64,000 nt of DNA from Micavibrio sp. TMED2 (GCA_002168225.1 NHBH01000001.1:476188-540187); one strand, 5' to 3'. Positions 8,461 to 18,025 are shown, numbered from the stretch's first letter. Notes: generated by a model from the letters alone, not told the origin. Numbers and translations are program-made.

Positions 8461-8529
8461 AAGCCGGTCACGGAACTGCCATTCCCTCTCCCCCAAGTCA
8501 GGCAGTTTCGGGCCGGTTTGTCTGTTTTT
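8461..8529 (+). terminator. Probable terminator after the RTX gene
   Basis: A long imperfect stem: AAGCCGG and AACTGCC on the left pair with GGCAGTT and CCGGTTT on the right around a C-rich loop, followed by a T-rich run ending near 8529. It lies between the convergent RTX and histidine kinase genes. Confidence 0.5.
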
Positions 8530-8562
8530 GAGCTTGAGATGCCGCGCCTGGAGCGTGGTTTA

Positions 8563-9861
8563 TTAGATGCCGGGAGCCGGGAAGGTCACGGTGATGCTGG
8601 TGCCTTCACCGGGCGTGCTGGTGATATCGAATGAGCCACCATGCAACTGCATCAACTCCCGCGCCAGTGGCAGACCGAGGCCGGTGCCCTCGCGGCGTGT
8701 GGAGAGATCGCTGTCAACCTGCTGGAACGGTTGCATGGCCTGCTCGACTTCCTTCTCGGTCATGCCGATACCGTTATCGGTGACCGTCACCTGAATACTG
8801 CCCTTGCCATCGGTGATCTCACCGGCGGGTTCGGCGGTAATGGTGACGAGGCGACCTTCCTCGGAATATTTGATCGCGTTCGAGACGAGGTTGACCAGAA
8901 TCTGCTTGGCGGCCCGTACATCACTGTAGATCCCGTCGAGACCGTCGGCGATGCTCACATCGACCTGCATCTTGTATTCCTTGGCATAGCCTCTGGTCAG
9001 GGTCACGACCGCATCCAGCAGCGGCTTGAGCGACTGCCATTCGGGCGCGATCTGCATCTTGCCCGCCTCGATCTTCGACAGGTCGAGCAGGTCATTGATC
9101 ATCGACAGCAGGTGCTGGGAACTCTGGCTGATATAGCCGGCATATTCCTTGTAAATTTCTGCGCCGAGCGGGCCGTGCATTTCTTCCCGGATCAGTTCGT
9201 TGAAGCCCACAATGCTGTTCAGTGGCGTACGCAGCTCGTGGCTCATCTGGGCCAGAAACTCGGATTTGTTGAGGTTGGCTGCCTCGGCGGCAAGCTTGGC
9301 CGCTTCCAGTTCGGTATTGAGGATCGCGAGGCGATCGGCCTGCCGGGCCTGTTCGTCACGGGCCTCCTGCAGCGCTTCCTGCGCTTCCTTCATATCGGTG
9401 ATATCGATGATCTGGGAGATGAAATAGACCGGTACACCGTCATCATCGCGGATCAGATGGGTTTTCAGCATGCCCCAGACCATGCGCCCGTCTTTCCGGA
9501 AATAGCGTTTCTCCAGATGGCCGACCGAGGTCTTGCCGTCGAGGATGTCTTGCACCATCGCGCTGTCAGCTTCCACATCGTCGGGATGGGTGATCTGACG
9601 CCAGTGGATCGTGCCCAGTTCCTCAATGTCATAGCCGATGAAATCGGCCCATGCCTGATTGGCACGGATCAGCGTGCCGTCAGGCATGTTCATGCACCAT
9701 GGTGTCGGTGCGCTGTGAAAGATGATGCTGTAATACTCATCGGCGAGCAGATGCTCGGGCGGAGTCTCCAGATGCAGGCTGCCGCCACCCTTGCCGATGC
9801 CTTTATTGGTATCCGGTTTGGTGATTTTCGCCGTTCTGGCCAGGTTTTCGATATCTGACAA
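8563..9861 (-). CDS. PAS-domain sensor histidine kinase
   Basis: 432 residues, no membrane helices, so a cytoplasmic sensor. A PAS domain with PAC tail spans about 40-160, a coiled-coil linker 160-200, then HisKA with phospho-acceptor His208 (QMSHELRTPLNS), and an HATPase with NLVSNAIKYS (324-333), DNGIGM (362-367) and GTGLGLPLA (392-400). It autophosphorylates and passes phosphate to a response regulator, none of which is in the window. The only upstream in-frame start that keeps the PAS domain is TTG at 9861; its ribosome binding site is weak, so the N-terminus is uncertain. It lies 96 bases after the NlpC/P60 gene in the same direction and may be part of that transcript. Confidence 0.88.
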   Translation of the reverse strand: MSDIENLARTAKITKPDTNKGIGKGGGSLHLETPPEHLLADEYYSIIFHSAPTPWCMNMPDGTLIRANQAWADFIGYDIEELGTIHWRQITHPDDVEADSAMVQDILDGKTSVGHLEKRYFRKDGRMVWGMLKTHLIRDDDGVPVYFISQIIDITDMKEAQEALQEARDEQARQADRLAILNTELEAAKLAAEAANLNKSEFLAQMSHELRTPLNSIVGFNELIREEMHGPLGAEIYKEYAGYISQSSQHLLSMINDLLDLSKIEAGKMQIAPEWQSLKPLLDAVVTLTRGYAKEYKMQVDVSIADGLDGIYSDVRAAKQILVNLVSNAIKYSEEGRLVTITAEPAGEITDGKGSIQVTVTDNGIGMTEKEVEQAMQPFQQVDSDLSTRREGTGLGLPLARELMQLHGGSFDITSTPGEGTSITVTFPAPGI

Positions 9862-9957
9862 CCGGGAATTCCGTGAGTCGATTACATGGTCGGGTAAGAC
9901 TATAACCCCTGTCGTCGCTAATGAGAACCGGCATTGGTGTTTCAGGTGCCAGTTTTG

Positions 9958-10815
9958 TCAATCCAGCCGGTTGATCCCGGTAATACCGGCACCATCGCTC
10001 TTCAGCGTCCATTGGGCAACGTCATCCGCCGGGTTGATGGTCACCGCCATATGGGTGGCATTGGCATGGATCATCAGGGTCTCGTCGAGCATGATGCCGA
10101 TATGGCCGGGAAAGAAGGCGAGATCGCCGCGTTTGCGGGCCGTATCCGGCGGCAGGGCTGCCCCCAGTCCTGCCTTCTGGTCCGGCGTATCGCGCGGGCA
10201 ATCAGCGATCCCGGCGAGGTTGAGCGCAAGCTGAACCAGTGCCGAGCAGTCAAGCCCGTCACAACTCCGCCCACCCCAGATATAGGGCAGTTCCAGAAAC
10301 CGCCGCGCGGTCTCGACATAATCCGCAACGCGGGTATCGACCGGGGCGACATGGCGGCTGTATATCCATGCGCCGGTGGTGGTCTCGACAAACCGGTTCT
10401 TCTCTGCCCCGGTCAGGTCAAGCGTGCTGCCGAAGCTGCGATAGCCGATGATCGGGGTTTTCAGATCGCCTTCCGGAAACAGTGGCGCCCGGATCGCGGT
10501 GACCTTGTGCCCCGGCTGTTGTTCTCCTGCCTTCTCCGGTGTCAGGCAGCTTGCCGGGACATAGCCGACATAGCGGTCGGCCATATTCTGGCACCAGGCA
10601 AAGCCGTCGGCGATCTCGAACACGCTAACCCGCTCACCATGGATCAGCTCGCTGCCCCAGCGGCTGCCGGTGCCGGGTTTCTGCTGCATCGGGGCGGTGG
10701 CTGTCTGGACGAAATAGGTTGTGCCGGATGCGTAACGATCAGCCTTGACCTTGTCCTTCAGGGCAATATCGGCAAGGTCGTCGCGGTAGGCATTCAGGTG
10801 CGGGGCGAGAGCCAT
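9958..10815 (-). CDS. NlpC/P60-family peptidoglycan endopeptidase with SH3 domains
   Basis: 285 residues from the ATG at 10815. The first ~170 residues are SH3b-like modules, including the pattern WCQNMADRYVGYVPASCL. The catalytic NlpC/P60 domain follows with nucleophile Cys in CDGLDCSALVQ and catalytic His in FFPGHIGIML, then IHANATH. The family cuts gamma-D-Glu to diamino-acid bonds in murein stem peptides. I chose 10815 over ATG 10860 because GGAG lies about 11 bases before it and it starts 4 bases after the MarR stop, instead of overlapping it by 41. No signal peptide is seen, suggesting a cytoplasmic murein-peptide recycling role beside the aminopeptidase. Confidence 0.87.
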   Translation of the reverse strand: MALAPHLNAYRDDLADIALKDKVKADRYASGTTYFVQTATAPMQQKPGTGSRWGSELIHGERVSVFEIADGFAWCQNMADRYVGYVPASCLTPEKAGEQQPGHKVTAIRAPLFPEGDLKTPIIGYRSFGSTLDLTGAEKNRFVETTTGAWIYSRHVAPVDTRVADYVETARRFLELPYIWGGRSCDGLDCSALVQLALNLAGIADCPRDTPDQKAGLGAALPPDTARKRGDLAFFPGHIGIMLDETLMIHANATHMAVTINPADDVAQWTLKSDGAGITGINRLD

Positions 10816-10819
10816 GGGG

Positions 10820-11230
10820 TTACCCGCTCCGTCGGAATGGATCGCCCCGCTCGGCGGCATAGTCCCAGTTGACCCGCTGCATCAGATCGGCGAATTCGCT
10901 GAGGAATACAGAACCGGGCACCGTGCGCTGGATCAGTACCGAGCGCCGGTCATCGGGATCGACCTTGCGCTTGATGAAGCCGAGGCCGGACAGTGTGTCG
11001 AGGGCACGTACCACGGCGGGTTTGGAGATATCGAGGCTGGTGGCAAGCCCGCGCACGGTATGGGGCGGATCGCTCATATAGATCGTCAGCAGGATCGAAT
11101 ATTGCCGGATTGTCAGGTCCGGGGCGTCCGATCGGACGATCTCCTGATGCACCCGCCGCCACAGCTCCAGCGGCTCAAGCCGCTGGGCCATGCTCATGCC
11201 GGTACCGGACAGGCTTACCGTTTCACTCAT
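10820..11230 (-). CDS. MarR-family transcriptional regulator
   Basis: 136 residues, a single winged helix-turn-helix domain: a first helix with LELWRRVHQEI, then LTIRQYSILLTIY, recognition region TVRGLATSLDISKPAVVRALDTLSG, and the wing with DPDDRRSVLIQRT, close to the DxRDRR wing of MarR proteins. These are dimeric repressors that often respond to small aromatic compounds or oxidants. Its ATG overlaps the aminopeptidase stop (ATGA at 11227-11230), and the NlpC/P60 gene starts 4 bases after its own stop, so it is translated with a murein-peptide hydrolase pair. It may regulate its own operon. Confidence 0.85.
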   Translation of the reverse strand: MSETVSLSGTGMSMAQRLEPLELWRRVHQEIVRSDAPDLTIRQYSILLTIYMSDPPHTVRGLATSLDISKPAVVRALDTLSGLGFIKRKVDPDDRRSVLIQRTVPGSVFLSEFADLMQRVNWDYAAERGDPFRRSG

Positions 11231-12681
11231 GTTCCCGTCTCTCCGTAACGCTGGTCGAGATAATGGAAGACAGCGCGCATGGCCTGCGCCTCACCGCCTT
11301 CCGGTTTGCCGGGCTTGCTTGCCGGGTTCCAGGCGAAGACGTCGAAATGCACCCAGGCAAGGGTGTTGGGCACAAATTTCTGCAGGAACAGCCCGGCGGT
11401 GATCGAACCGGCAAAACCACCAGTGGTCACGTTGCTGGTATCGGCGATCTTGCTGTCGAGACCGCTAGCATAGGGCTCCCAGAGTGGCAGACGCCAGACC
11501 GGATCACCGCAGGCGAGGCCACTGGTCGCGAGCGCATCGGCAAGGGTATCGTCATTGGTCATCATCGCGGGCAGATCGGGGCCAAGGGCAACCCGTGCAG
11601 CCCCGGTCAGGGTGGCGAAATCGACCAGCAGTTCGGGATTTTCCTTGTCCGCCACATCGAGGGCATCGGCGAGCACCAGCCGACCCTCGGCATCGGTATT
11701 GCCGATCTCGACCGACAGCCCGGCGCGGGTCTGGATGATGTCCTTGGGCCGGAAGGCGCGCCCGGAAACCGAGTTCTCGACCGCCGGGATCAGCACACGC
11801 AGCCGTACCGGCAATTCATTGGCCATGATCAGATAGGCAAGGCCCAGCGCCTGTGCACTGCCGCCCATATCCTTCTTCATGTTCAGCATGGCGCTGCTCG
11901 GCTTCAGGTCGAGACCGCCGGTATCGAAACAGACGCCCTTGCCGACGAGGGTGATCTTCGGCGCGTCTTCCTTGCCCCAGCTCATATCGATGAGGCGCGG
12001 GTTGTTCTCACTGCCCTTGCCGACGGCATAGATCGCCGGGTACTCGGCGGCAACTACGGCCTGATCGTCGGTGACGGTAATCGCGGCATCGAACTGTTCG
12101 GCAAGACCGCTGGCGGCGGCGGCGAGATCGGCCGGGCCCATGTGGTTGGTCGGCAAATTGACCAGATCGCGGGTCAGCCAGACCGCGCGGATCTGATTGG
12201 TGATCGCTTCGGCATCCACATTATCCGGTAGCGACAGGAAGGTTTCAGCCGGTTCCTTCTCGCTCTTCAACGCATCGAAGTTGTAGCTGGCGAGACCCCA
12301 GGCAATAGCGATGTCGGTGGCCGTCATGGCATCGATCCGCGCGCCATCCATATCGGCGAGGCGATAGTCACCGGCGGGCAGCTTCCGGGCCAGATAGGCG
12401 CTGGAATAGAGGGTGGGCATACCGATATAGGCGGCGAGCACGCATTCCGGCGTGCCATCGCTGGCCGGGACGATCAGCGCATGGTTCGGCGCGATCTGGA
12501 ATTTATGGGTGTTGACCCAGTTCTTCAGGCTGTCCGGCTGGTCCGTGATCCAGCTCTCGAAGGCGGCTTCATCGGTGAAGAAATGAATTCTGGTTTCATC
12601 ACCATTGGTGGCCTGACGGAATGGCAGGTCGCAGGTGAGGGCGTTAAGGGCGTTTGGCAATGGGTGCGGGGCGGGTGACAT
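11227..12681 (-). CDS. M17 leucyl aminopeptidase family protein
   Basis: 484 residues, cytoplasmic. The C-terminal metallopeptidase domain carries the family hallmark NTDAEGRLVLADAL and the metal-binding VGKGVCFDTGGLDLKP with a following KKDMGG. These residues bind two divalent metals. The N-terminal ~180 residues form the usual substrate-gating domain. It releases N-terminal residues from peptides. First gene of a tight run with the MarR and NlpC/P60 genes (4-base overlap), a setting that fits breakdown of murein peptides. PepA and PepB branches cannot be told apart by eye, so no symbol is given. ATG 12681 is the only reasonable start. Confidence 0.9.
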   Translation of the reverse strand: MSPAPHPLPNALNALTCDLPFRQATNGDETRIHFFTDEAAFESWITDQPDSLKNWVNTHKFQIAPNHALIVPASDGTPECVLAAYIGMPTLYSSAYLARKLPAGDYRLADMDGARIDAMTATDIAIAWGLASYNFDALKSEKEPAETFLSLPDNVDAEAITNQIRAVWLTRDLVNLPTNHMGPADLAAAASGLAEQFDAAITVTDDQAVVAAEYPAIYAVGKGSENNPRLIDMSWGKEDAPKITLVGKGVCFDTGGLDLKPSSAMLNMKKDMGGSAQALGLAYLIMANELPVRLRVLIPAVENSVSGRAFRPKDIIQTRAGLSVEIGNTDAEGRLVLADALDVADKENPELLVDFATLTGAARVALGPDLPAMMTNDDTLADALATSGLACGDPVWRLPLWEPYASGLDSKIADTSNVTTGGFAGSITAGLFLQKFVPNTLAWVHFDVFAWNPASKPGKPEGGEAQAMRAVFHYLDQRYGETGT

Positions 12682-12835
12682 GATCTGTGCAGTCGGTTAA
12701 GGGGGCGCATATGCTTCCCGATAATCCTTCCGCTCCCGGAACGATACTTCAAGGGGGAATATCAGAACCCGCCAAATCCGGGGTCAGCGACCGATGGCAG
12801 TGATGCGCCGGGGTCGCTATCCCGACCTTTAACCG

Positions 12836-14224
12836 CTATTTGACGGCAGTTGTGGTGTCGGTTTCCATTGGCCCGATCACCTCGCCGGTAAGCGAGTCGT
12901 CGAGATAGGCCGGTGATTCCAGCCCGGCGGCACTGGCGGTCAGATAGACACCGGCAGCATCGCCGAGATCGAGGTCATACTGGTCTTCCTCAACCCGCGG
13001 ATCGAAGGTGAAGGCCAGCGTGGTGGTCGGGCGCATGATCTGGAAGTCGGCCTTGTCATCCTCATGCACTGTATCGCCGACGATGCTCCGGTACAGACCG
13101 AAGCCGCCGAGCGCGATGCCGATCAGCAAGACCACGACAAAAATGCCCGGTCCGGTGCCGATCAGGTTGAGCAACTGACCGCCGATAATCGGGCCGATAA
13201 CTGTGCCGATACCATAGATCATCAGCAATCCAGCACTCGCCGCGACCATGTCATTGAAGTCAATGAAGTCTGAAGTATGGGCAATACCGACCGAATAGAA
13301 AATCGGCACCAGTGCGCCGATCAGCAGGATGATGCATAGCAGCTTGCCTTGCGTGTCGACCGACATCAGCAGGGCGGCCAAGGAGGCTATAGCCAGCAAT
13401 GAGGCACTGCCGATAATGACATAGCGACGGTCGATCTTGTCCGAGAGGCGACCGGCTGGCATCTGGAACAGGAAGCCGCTCAGGATAAAGGAGAGCATTA
13501 TCGTTGCGATGAAGGTATTGTCCGGCTCTACCTCACGTCCGAGGATCGGCAGGAAGTTCGACAGCAGCGAGTTCAGAACACCGCTGGAAAACACCGCACA
13601 GAAACCGAGCGGTGAAATCCGGAACAGCTTGCGGATCGGGAACCGCGCGGTTTCAACCGGTGCCGGGGCCTGCACATTGGCCAGTGTCAGCGGCACGACC
13701 GAGACGCTGATCAGGATGGCGGCAACGATGAACAACAGGGCATCGGCCGGGTCAATCGCGGCAATCAGCCCCTGCCCCATGGTAATGCCGAAATAGTTCA
13801 CGCTGATATAGATACTGAGCACTTGCCCGCGTACCGCATTGCTGGTGCTCTCGTTGATCCAGCCTTCGGTCATGATAAACACGCCAGCGATCGAGAACCC
13901 GGCGACCATGCGCAGGAAAGCCCAGCCGATGGGGCCGACATAGATGCTCTGCACCAGTACGCTGATCATCAGCAGTGAGGCAAAGGCGGCAAAGACCCGG
14001 ATATGGCCGACCCGACCGATCATGCGTGGCACGACCAGCGTTCCAGCCATGAAGCCGACCGCATAGGCGGCACCGACCAGACCGATGACATTGGGTGAGA
14101 AGCCATCGAGGTCGAGGCGGATTGCCGTGCCGGTACCGACCAGACTGTGCCCGACCGTGATCAGCATCATGGTCAGGAGCAGCGGGGCGATCGACAGCAT
14201 CAGGGCGCGCAGATCACTAATCAT
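12836..14224 (-). CDS. MFS transporter, YcaD-like
   Basis: 462 residues with about 12 transmembrane helices up to residue ~395, then a ~65-residue acidic cytoplasmic tail. The loop after helix 4-5 reads EGWINESTSNAVRGQVLS, close to the EGW-N-x(4)-RG signature of the YcaD branch of the major facilitator superfamily. Helix 2-3 loop has the VVPRMIGRVGHIRVF motif A remnant and helix 8-9 has GRLSDKIDRRYVI. The substrate is unknown for this branch. It lies 153 bases after the aminopeptidase start, on the same strand, so it precedes that operon in transcription order. Confidence 0.82.
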   Translation of the reverse strand: MISDLRALMLSIAPLLLTMMLITVGHSLVGTGTAIRLDLDGFSPNVIGLVGAAYAVGFMAGTLVVPRMIGRVGHIRVFAAFASLLMISVLVQSIYVGPIGWAFLRMVAGFSIAGVFIMTEGWINESTSNAVRGQVLSIYISVNYFGITMGQGLIAAIDPADALLFIVAAILISVSVVPLTLANVQAPAPVETARFPIRKLFRISPLGFCAVFSSGVLNSLLSNFLPILGREVEPDNTFIATIMLSFILSGFLFQMPAGRLSDKIDRRYVIIGSASLLAIASLAALLMSVDTQGKLLCIILLIGALVPIFYSVGIAHTSDFIDFNDMVAASAGLLMIYGIGTVIGPIIGGQLLNLIGTGPGIFVVVLLIGIALGGFGLYRSIVGDTVHEDDKADFQIMRPTTTLAFTFDPRVEEDQYDLDLGDAAGVYLTASAAGLESPAYLDDSLTGEVIGPMETDTTTAVK

Positions 14225-14339
14225 CAGCGATTGCTTTCGGGCGATTGCATAGAGCGTCTCTGCGGCCTGGCACGGAAATACATGGGCAGTATTGTCCGGT
14301 TTTATGACAGTTTATCAGGTGGTTATCGGTTTGCTGCCG

Positions 14340-15764
14340 TCAGCCGCCCTGGCCGGTATGGCTGGCGGTCACAACGTGCTGGCTCGCGGTTTCGCGCGTG
14401 CCGTAAACACAAGGCACACTTGCCACATGACCCCATGTAATGTCCAGCACGGCATCCCAGTCATAAACGTCATGCCTGAATTGCACAGTGCCATCGGGAT
14501 CGACCCATGCCGTGCGATAGATCAGGTGTACCGGGATCGGGTTGTCGAGCTTGACGCTGCGGCTCTTGTAATGCTCGACCAGCGATTGCACCCGCTCCAC
14601 GTCCCAGCCTTCCTGTTCCTGTGCCAGATAGGCGGAAATGTCGAGTGCGCCATCAACCCGGACACAGCCGGAGCTGAAGGTGCGGTTGGCCTGTTCGAAC
14701 AGCGCCTCGTTCGAGGTGCCATGCAGATAGACCGAATGGCTGTTCTCGAACACGAACCGGACCGGGCCGAGCACATTCCATGGGCCGGGGTCCTGACGGA
14801 ATTTGTAGGGCAGGTTTTCCTGACCATCGAACTGGTACCAGTCGATTTCTTCCGGCTGAATTTCGGTGCCGCTGCTGCTGAAGTCGGAGAATACGCGGAT
14901 GCCGTTCTGCCAGAAATAATCCGGGTCGGTCTGGATCGCGGGCAGCAGGTCGCGGCGACCGATGCTGTCGGGGGCATACCAGTGCGGGTTGTAATCGATG
15001 CGGGTGATCTTGGAATGGATGATCGGCGTGGTGCGGTCGATCCGCCCGACAATGACCCGTGTATCGAAAACCGTCTTGCCCTTGTCGATCAGGTGCAGGC
15101 GGCTGGCGGCAATATTCACAGCGATAAAGCGGTCGCCGTAATCATCGGCCCATTGGCGGGTGCGCTCGATATTGATGACCAGTGTCGCCAGCCGGATATT
15201 GGCCGGGACATTGAGTTCCCGCAAGGTGGCCGGGCCAACCACGCCGTCCGCTTCCAGCCCGTGCCGGGCCTGAAACCGCGCCACGGCGTCCATGACCGCT
15301 TGTGTGTAGTGATCGGAGCCGTTGTCCTCGACGCTGGCGATGTCGCCGGTCATGCGCAGACGGCGGCGCAATACATAGACGGCGTCATTGCGCGTGTCGC
15401 GCTCAAGCATCTCGCCCGGCTCGGGAATGACCGGCCAGCCTCCGGCCTCGACAATGGCGCGGTAATGCTGGATCGCGCCGCACAGACCGGCGGTCAGTCC
15501 GCGCGGTGTCAGCTCAACCCGATCCGGTGGGTGACCCGAGGAAACCGCCTCAACGATGCTGTCCCCAAGCCATGGGTGCACATAGCCTTGGGTCGGTACT
15601 GCAGATTGCGGTGGAGCAATGTTTGCGGCCAGTTCCTGTGCCTGTGCCATGCCCGGCAGCAGGGCGGCAGCACCCATGGCACCGGCACAGGTCAGGCATG
15701 TGCGCCGGGTCATGCCCTCGGCACCGGTTGCTGCGGGTTTATCTGTCGGAACGGGCGTGTCCAT
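14340..15764 (-). CDS. L,D-transpeptidase (YcbB/LdtD-like) with Tat-type signal
   Basis: 474 residues. An export signal (RRTCLTCAGAMGAAALL, cut after A-Q-A) carries twin arginines. A peptidoglycan-binding domain (FQARHGLEADGVVGPATLRELN) precedes a YkuD catalytic domain with HGT near residue 380 and the Cys motif SSGCVRV (Cys codon at 14663-14665). The YcbB type makes 3-3 cross-links in murein. Two starts are possible: ATG 15764, used here, and ATG 15713 just before the twin arginines, which has GAGG 5 bases upstream. A TTG at 15815 also extends the frame but has no support. The MFS gene follows 115 bases downstream. Confidence 0.87.
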   Translation of the reverse strand: MDTPVPTDKPAATGAEGMTRRTCLTCAGAMGAAALLPGMAQAQELAANIAPPQSAVPTQGYVHPWLGDSIVEAVSSGHPPDRVELTPRGLTAGLCGAIQHYRAIVEAGGWPVIPEPGEMLERDTRNDAVYVLRRRLRMTGDIASVEDNGSDHYTQAVMDAVARFQARHGLEADGVVGPATLRELNVPANIRLATLVINIERTRQWADDYGDRFIAVNIAASRLHLIDKGKTVFDTRVIVGRIDRTTPIIHSKITRIDYNPHWYAPDSIGRRDLLPAIQTDPDYFWQNGIRVFSDFSSSGTEIQPEEIDWYQFDGQENLPYKFRQDPGPWNVLGPVRFVFENSHSVYLHGTSNEALFEQANRTFSSGCVRVDGALDISAYLAQEQEGWDVERVQSLVEHYKSRSVKLDNPIPVHLIYRTAWVDPDGTVQFRHDVYDWDAVLDITWGHVASVPCVYGTRETASQHVVTASHTGQGG

Positions 15765-16002
15765 GCAAAATATCGTGCGCTCAAACGCATGACAGTTCAA
15801 TTCCCGGATGATCAAACGCCGGTAATTTCAGCTTTTCTGTCGGGTGATGTGGCCTCTGTGCAGCGTAGCGGCGCGGCGTCAGGGCTTTGCAATTCAGTGT
15901 CGCAATCTGTATTTAGCGGCGTCAGGGGTTGCGAAAGCGGGGACGCAACTCAATATGAGAAGACTTATTCTTCCCCAAAGATTTGCAAATACCGGATTTT
16001 TT

Positions 16003-16884
16003 ATGATGGCGCCTGATGATGCGGCACAGAATTTGTCGCCTGATACCACCACTCAAGACAGCACCCTCGGTCAAGGCAGCGGCGTTGAGCTGGGCAGCCT
16101 TGCCCCGCGTCCGCTCGGTCGGGTCAACTGGATCGGTTTCTGGACCCTTTACAACAAAGAGGTAAAGCGGTTCATCAAGGTCTATTCCCAGACCATTCTG
16201 GCACCGATCATCACCACCCTGCTGTTCTATATGGTATTTGCTCTCGCCCTTGATGCGGGCAGCCGGTCGGTCGGTGATGTGCCCTATCTGGCATTCCTCG
16301 CCCCCGGCTTGATCATGATGGTGATCACCCAGAACGCCTTCGCCAATACCTCCTCCTCGGTGGTGATTGCCAAGGTTCAGGGCAATATCGTTGATATCCT
16401 CCTACCACCGCTCAATTCCGTCGAATTGGCCCTCGGCTGGGTGCTGGGTGGGGTTACCCGCGGAATTGTAGTCGGTTTCTTCACGTGGCTGGTGCTGGTG
16501 ATGTTCGTCGATATCCCGGTGCATAGTCCCGGGCTGATCCTGTTCCATGCGATCAGCGGCTCGATGCTGCTCTCAACCCTCGGGGTCGTCGGCGGTATCT
16601 GGTCGGAAAAGTTCGATCATATCGCTGCCGTAACGAATTTTGTCGTCACGCCGCTGACCTTTCTGTCCGGCACCTTCTATTCCGTTGAGCGGCTGCCGGA
16701 GAACTGGCTGTTCATGGCGCATCTCAATCCGTTCTTCTACATGATTGACGGCTTCCGGGCCGGGTTCATCGGCCATGCCGATGGTGACATCATGATCGGG
16801 CTGGTTGTCGGCGTGGTGACCAATGCCGCACTGCTCGCGCTGGCGATCCGCATGCTGCAGACCGGGTACAGGCTGCGACCATGA
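16003..16884 (+). CDS. ABC-2 type transporter permease
   Basis: 293 residues with six predicted membrane helices and the ABC-2 membrane pattern: amphipathic entry FWTLYNKEVKRF, first helix QTILAPIITTLLFYMVF, and the late LTFLSGTFYSVERLP before the last helices. Such permeases export drugs, polysaccharides or lipids with a separate ATPase. No ATPase gene is next to it. Instead it overlaps the EamA transporter by ATGA at 16881-16884. The start is uncertain: paired ATGs at 16003/16006, an upstream ATG at 15955 and a GTG at 15844 are in frame, and none has a strong Shine-Dalgarno. The N-terminal 40 residues are low-complexity and not conserved-looking. Confidence 0.83.
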   Translation: MMAPDDAAQNLSPDTTTQDSTLGQGSGVELGSLAPRPLGRVNWIGFWTLYNKEVKRFIKVYSQTILAPIITTLLFYMVFALALDAGSRSVGDVPYLAFLAPGLIMMVITQNAFANTSSSVVIAKVQGNIVDILLPPLNSVELALGWVLGGVTRGIVVGFFTWLVLVMFVDIPVHSPGLILFHAISGSMLLSTLGVVGGIWSEKFDHIAAVTNFVVTPLTFLSGTFYSVERLPENWLFMAHLNPFFYMIDGFRAGFIGHADGDIMIGLVVGVVTNAALLALAIRMLQTGYRLRP

Positions 16885-17819
16885 GTGCCGAACCGCAGGG
16901 CGCATCGGACAGCACCGTTCCGGCGGCGCTGCGTATCTTCGACAACGCACCGTTGCTGCTGATCCTGACCATGACCTTCTGGGCCGGCAATGGTGTGCTC
17001 GGCAAATGGGTGGCGCTCAGCGATGAGTTGCCGCCGGTGGCGCTGGCGTTCTGGCGCTGGATCATTGCGCTGTGCCTGATCCTGCCCTTTGCCTGGCCCC
17101 ATCTGAAACGCGACTGGCCTGCCCTGAAGCAGAAATGGCGGGTGGTGCTGATCATGTCGTTTTTCGGCATTACCATGTTCAACACGCTGATCTACTGGAG
17201 CCAGTATTTCACCTCGGCGGTCAACCTGTTCCTGCTCAACGCCACGCTGCCACTGCTGATCCCGGCCTTTTCCTTCCTGTTTTTCCGGGACCGGGTTACC
17301 AGAGTGCAGCTGGCCTCGATTGTGCTCGCCCTGACCGGGGCGGTGACCATTATCAGCGGTGGCGATATTTCCGTCCTGACCGGTCTTGCCGTCAATAATG
17401 GCGATCTGCTGATCGTGTTTGCCATGATCAGCTATGCCATCTATTCGGTCTGTCTGCGCCTCAAGCCGGTGGTGCATCCGATGACCATGCTGTTCGCCAC
17501 CTTTACGGTCGGTATGCTGTTTCTGGTGCCGGTCTATATCTGGGAACACCTCTATGTGGCACAGGTCCAGATCACGGCGAAGACAGCGGTGGCGCTCGCC
17601 TATGTTGGCATCTTCCCGTCCTTTGCCGCCTATCTCTGCTATAACCGGGGGATTGAGCTGATCGGTGCGAACCGGGCCTCGCTCTATTTCCACCTGATGC
17701 CGGTGATCGGCACGATCTTTGCCGTGCTGCTGTTTGCCGAGCCGCTGCGCTGGTATCACGCCGTCGGGGCTGTTCTGATTGTCACAGGCATCATCATTAC
17801 CACCCGCAAACCACGATGA
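16881..17819 (+). CDS. EamA/DMT-superfamily transporter
   Basis: 312 residues with ten predicted transmembrane helices in two EamA repeats (about 25-160 and 175-305). The first repeat carries FWAGNGVLGKWV and the second SYAIYSVCLRLKP; the end reads EPLRWYHAVGAVLIVTGIIITTRKP, typical of the family. These are inner-membrane exporters of metabolites such as amino acids; the cargo is not readable. Its ATG overlaps the permease stop by 4 bases, so the two are coupled. No terminator is evident in the 206 bases that follow before the DHH gene. Confidence 0.85.
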   Translation: MSAEPQGASDSTVPAALRIFDNAPLLLILTMTFWAGNGVLGKWVALSDELPPVALAFWRWIIALCLILPFAWPHLKRDWPALKQKWRVVLIMSFFGITMFNTLIYWSQYFTSAVNLFLLNATLPLLIPAFSFLFFRDRVTRVQLASIVLALTGAVTIISGGDISVLTGLAVNNGDLLIVFAMISYAIYSVCLRLKPVVHPMTMLFATFTVGMLFLVPVYIWEHLYVAQVQITAKTAVALAYVGIFPSFAAYLCYNRGIELIGANRASLYFHLMPVIGTIFAVLLFAEPLRWYHAVGAVLIVTGIIITTRKPR

Positions 17820-18025
17820 TATTGTGTCTTCACGGCAAATAATGCGCTATTTCGAGCGTCTTGGTCTTCGCAAGCGCTGCAAAACAGGTTACCTTAATTG
17901 CGGCAAAAACATGGCAGCCCGCAACCCGTTGTGGGAACCTGTAGCGCGCGGCACTTGGCGATACCGGTCTGTCATTCAAGGGTCTGAGAAACGCAGACCA
18001 ACAAGTTAAGGGGATAACGCCGAAC

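Noticed and set aside
14292-16016. 574-codon plus-strand frame opposite the L,D-transpeptidase
   Set aside because: The other strand holds intact YkuD and signal motifs; no ribosome binding site or family features here.
16737-17759. 340-codon minus-strand frame opposite the EamA gene
   Set aside because: Product is a His/Gln/Arg/Asp-rich string without motifs; EamA on the plus strand has clear membrane repeats.
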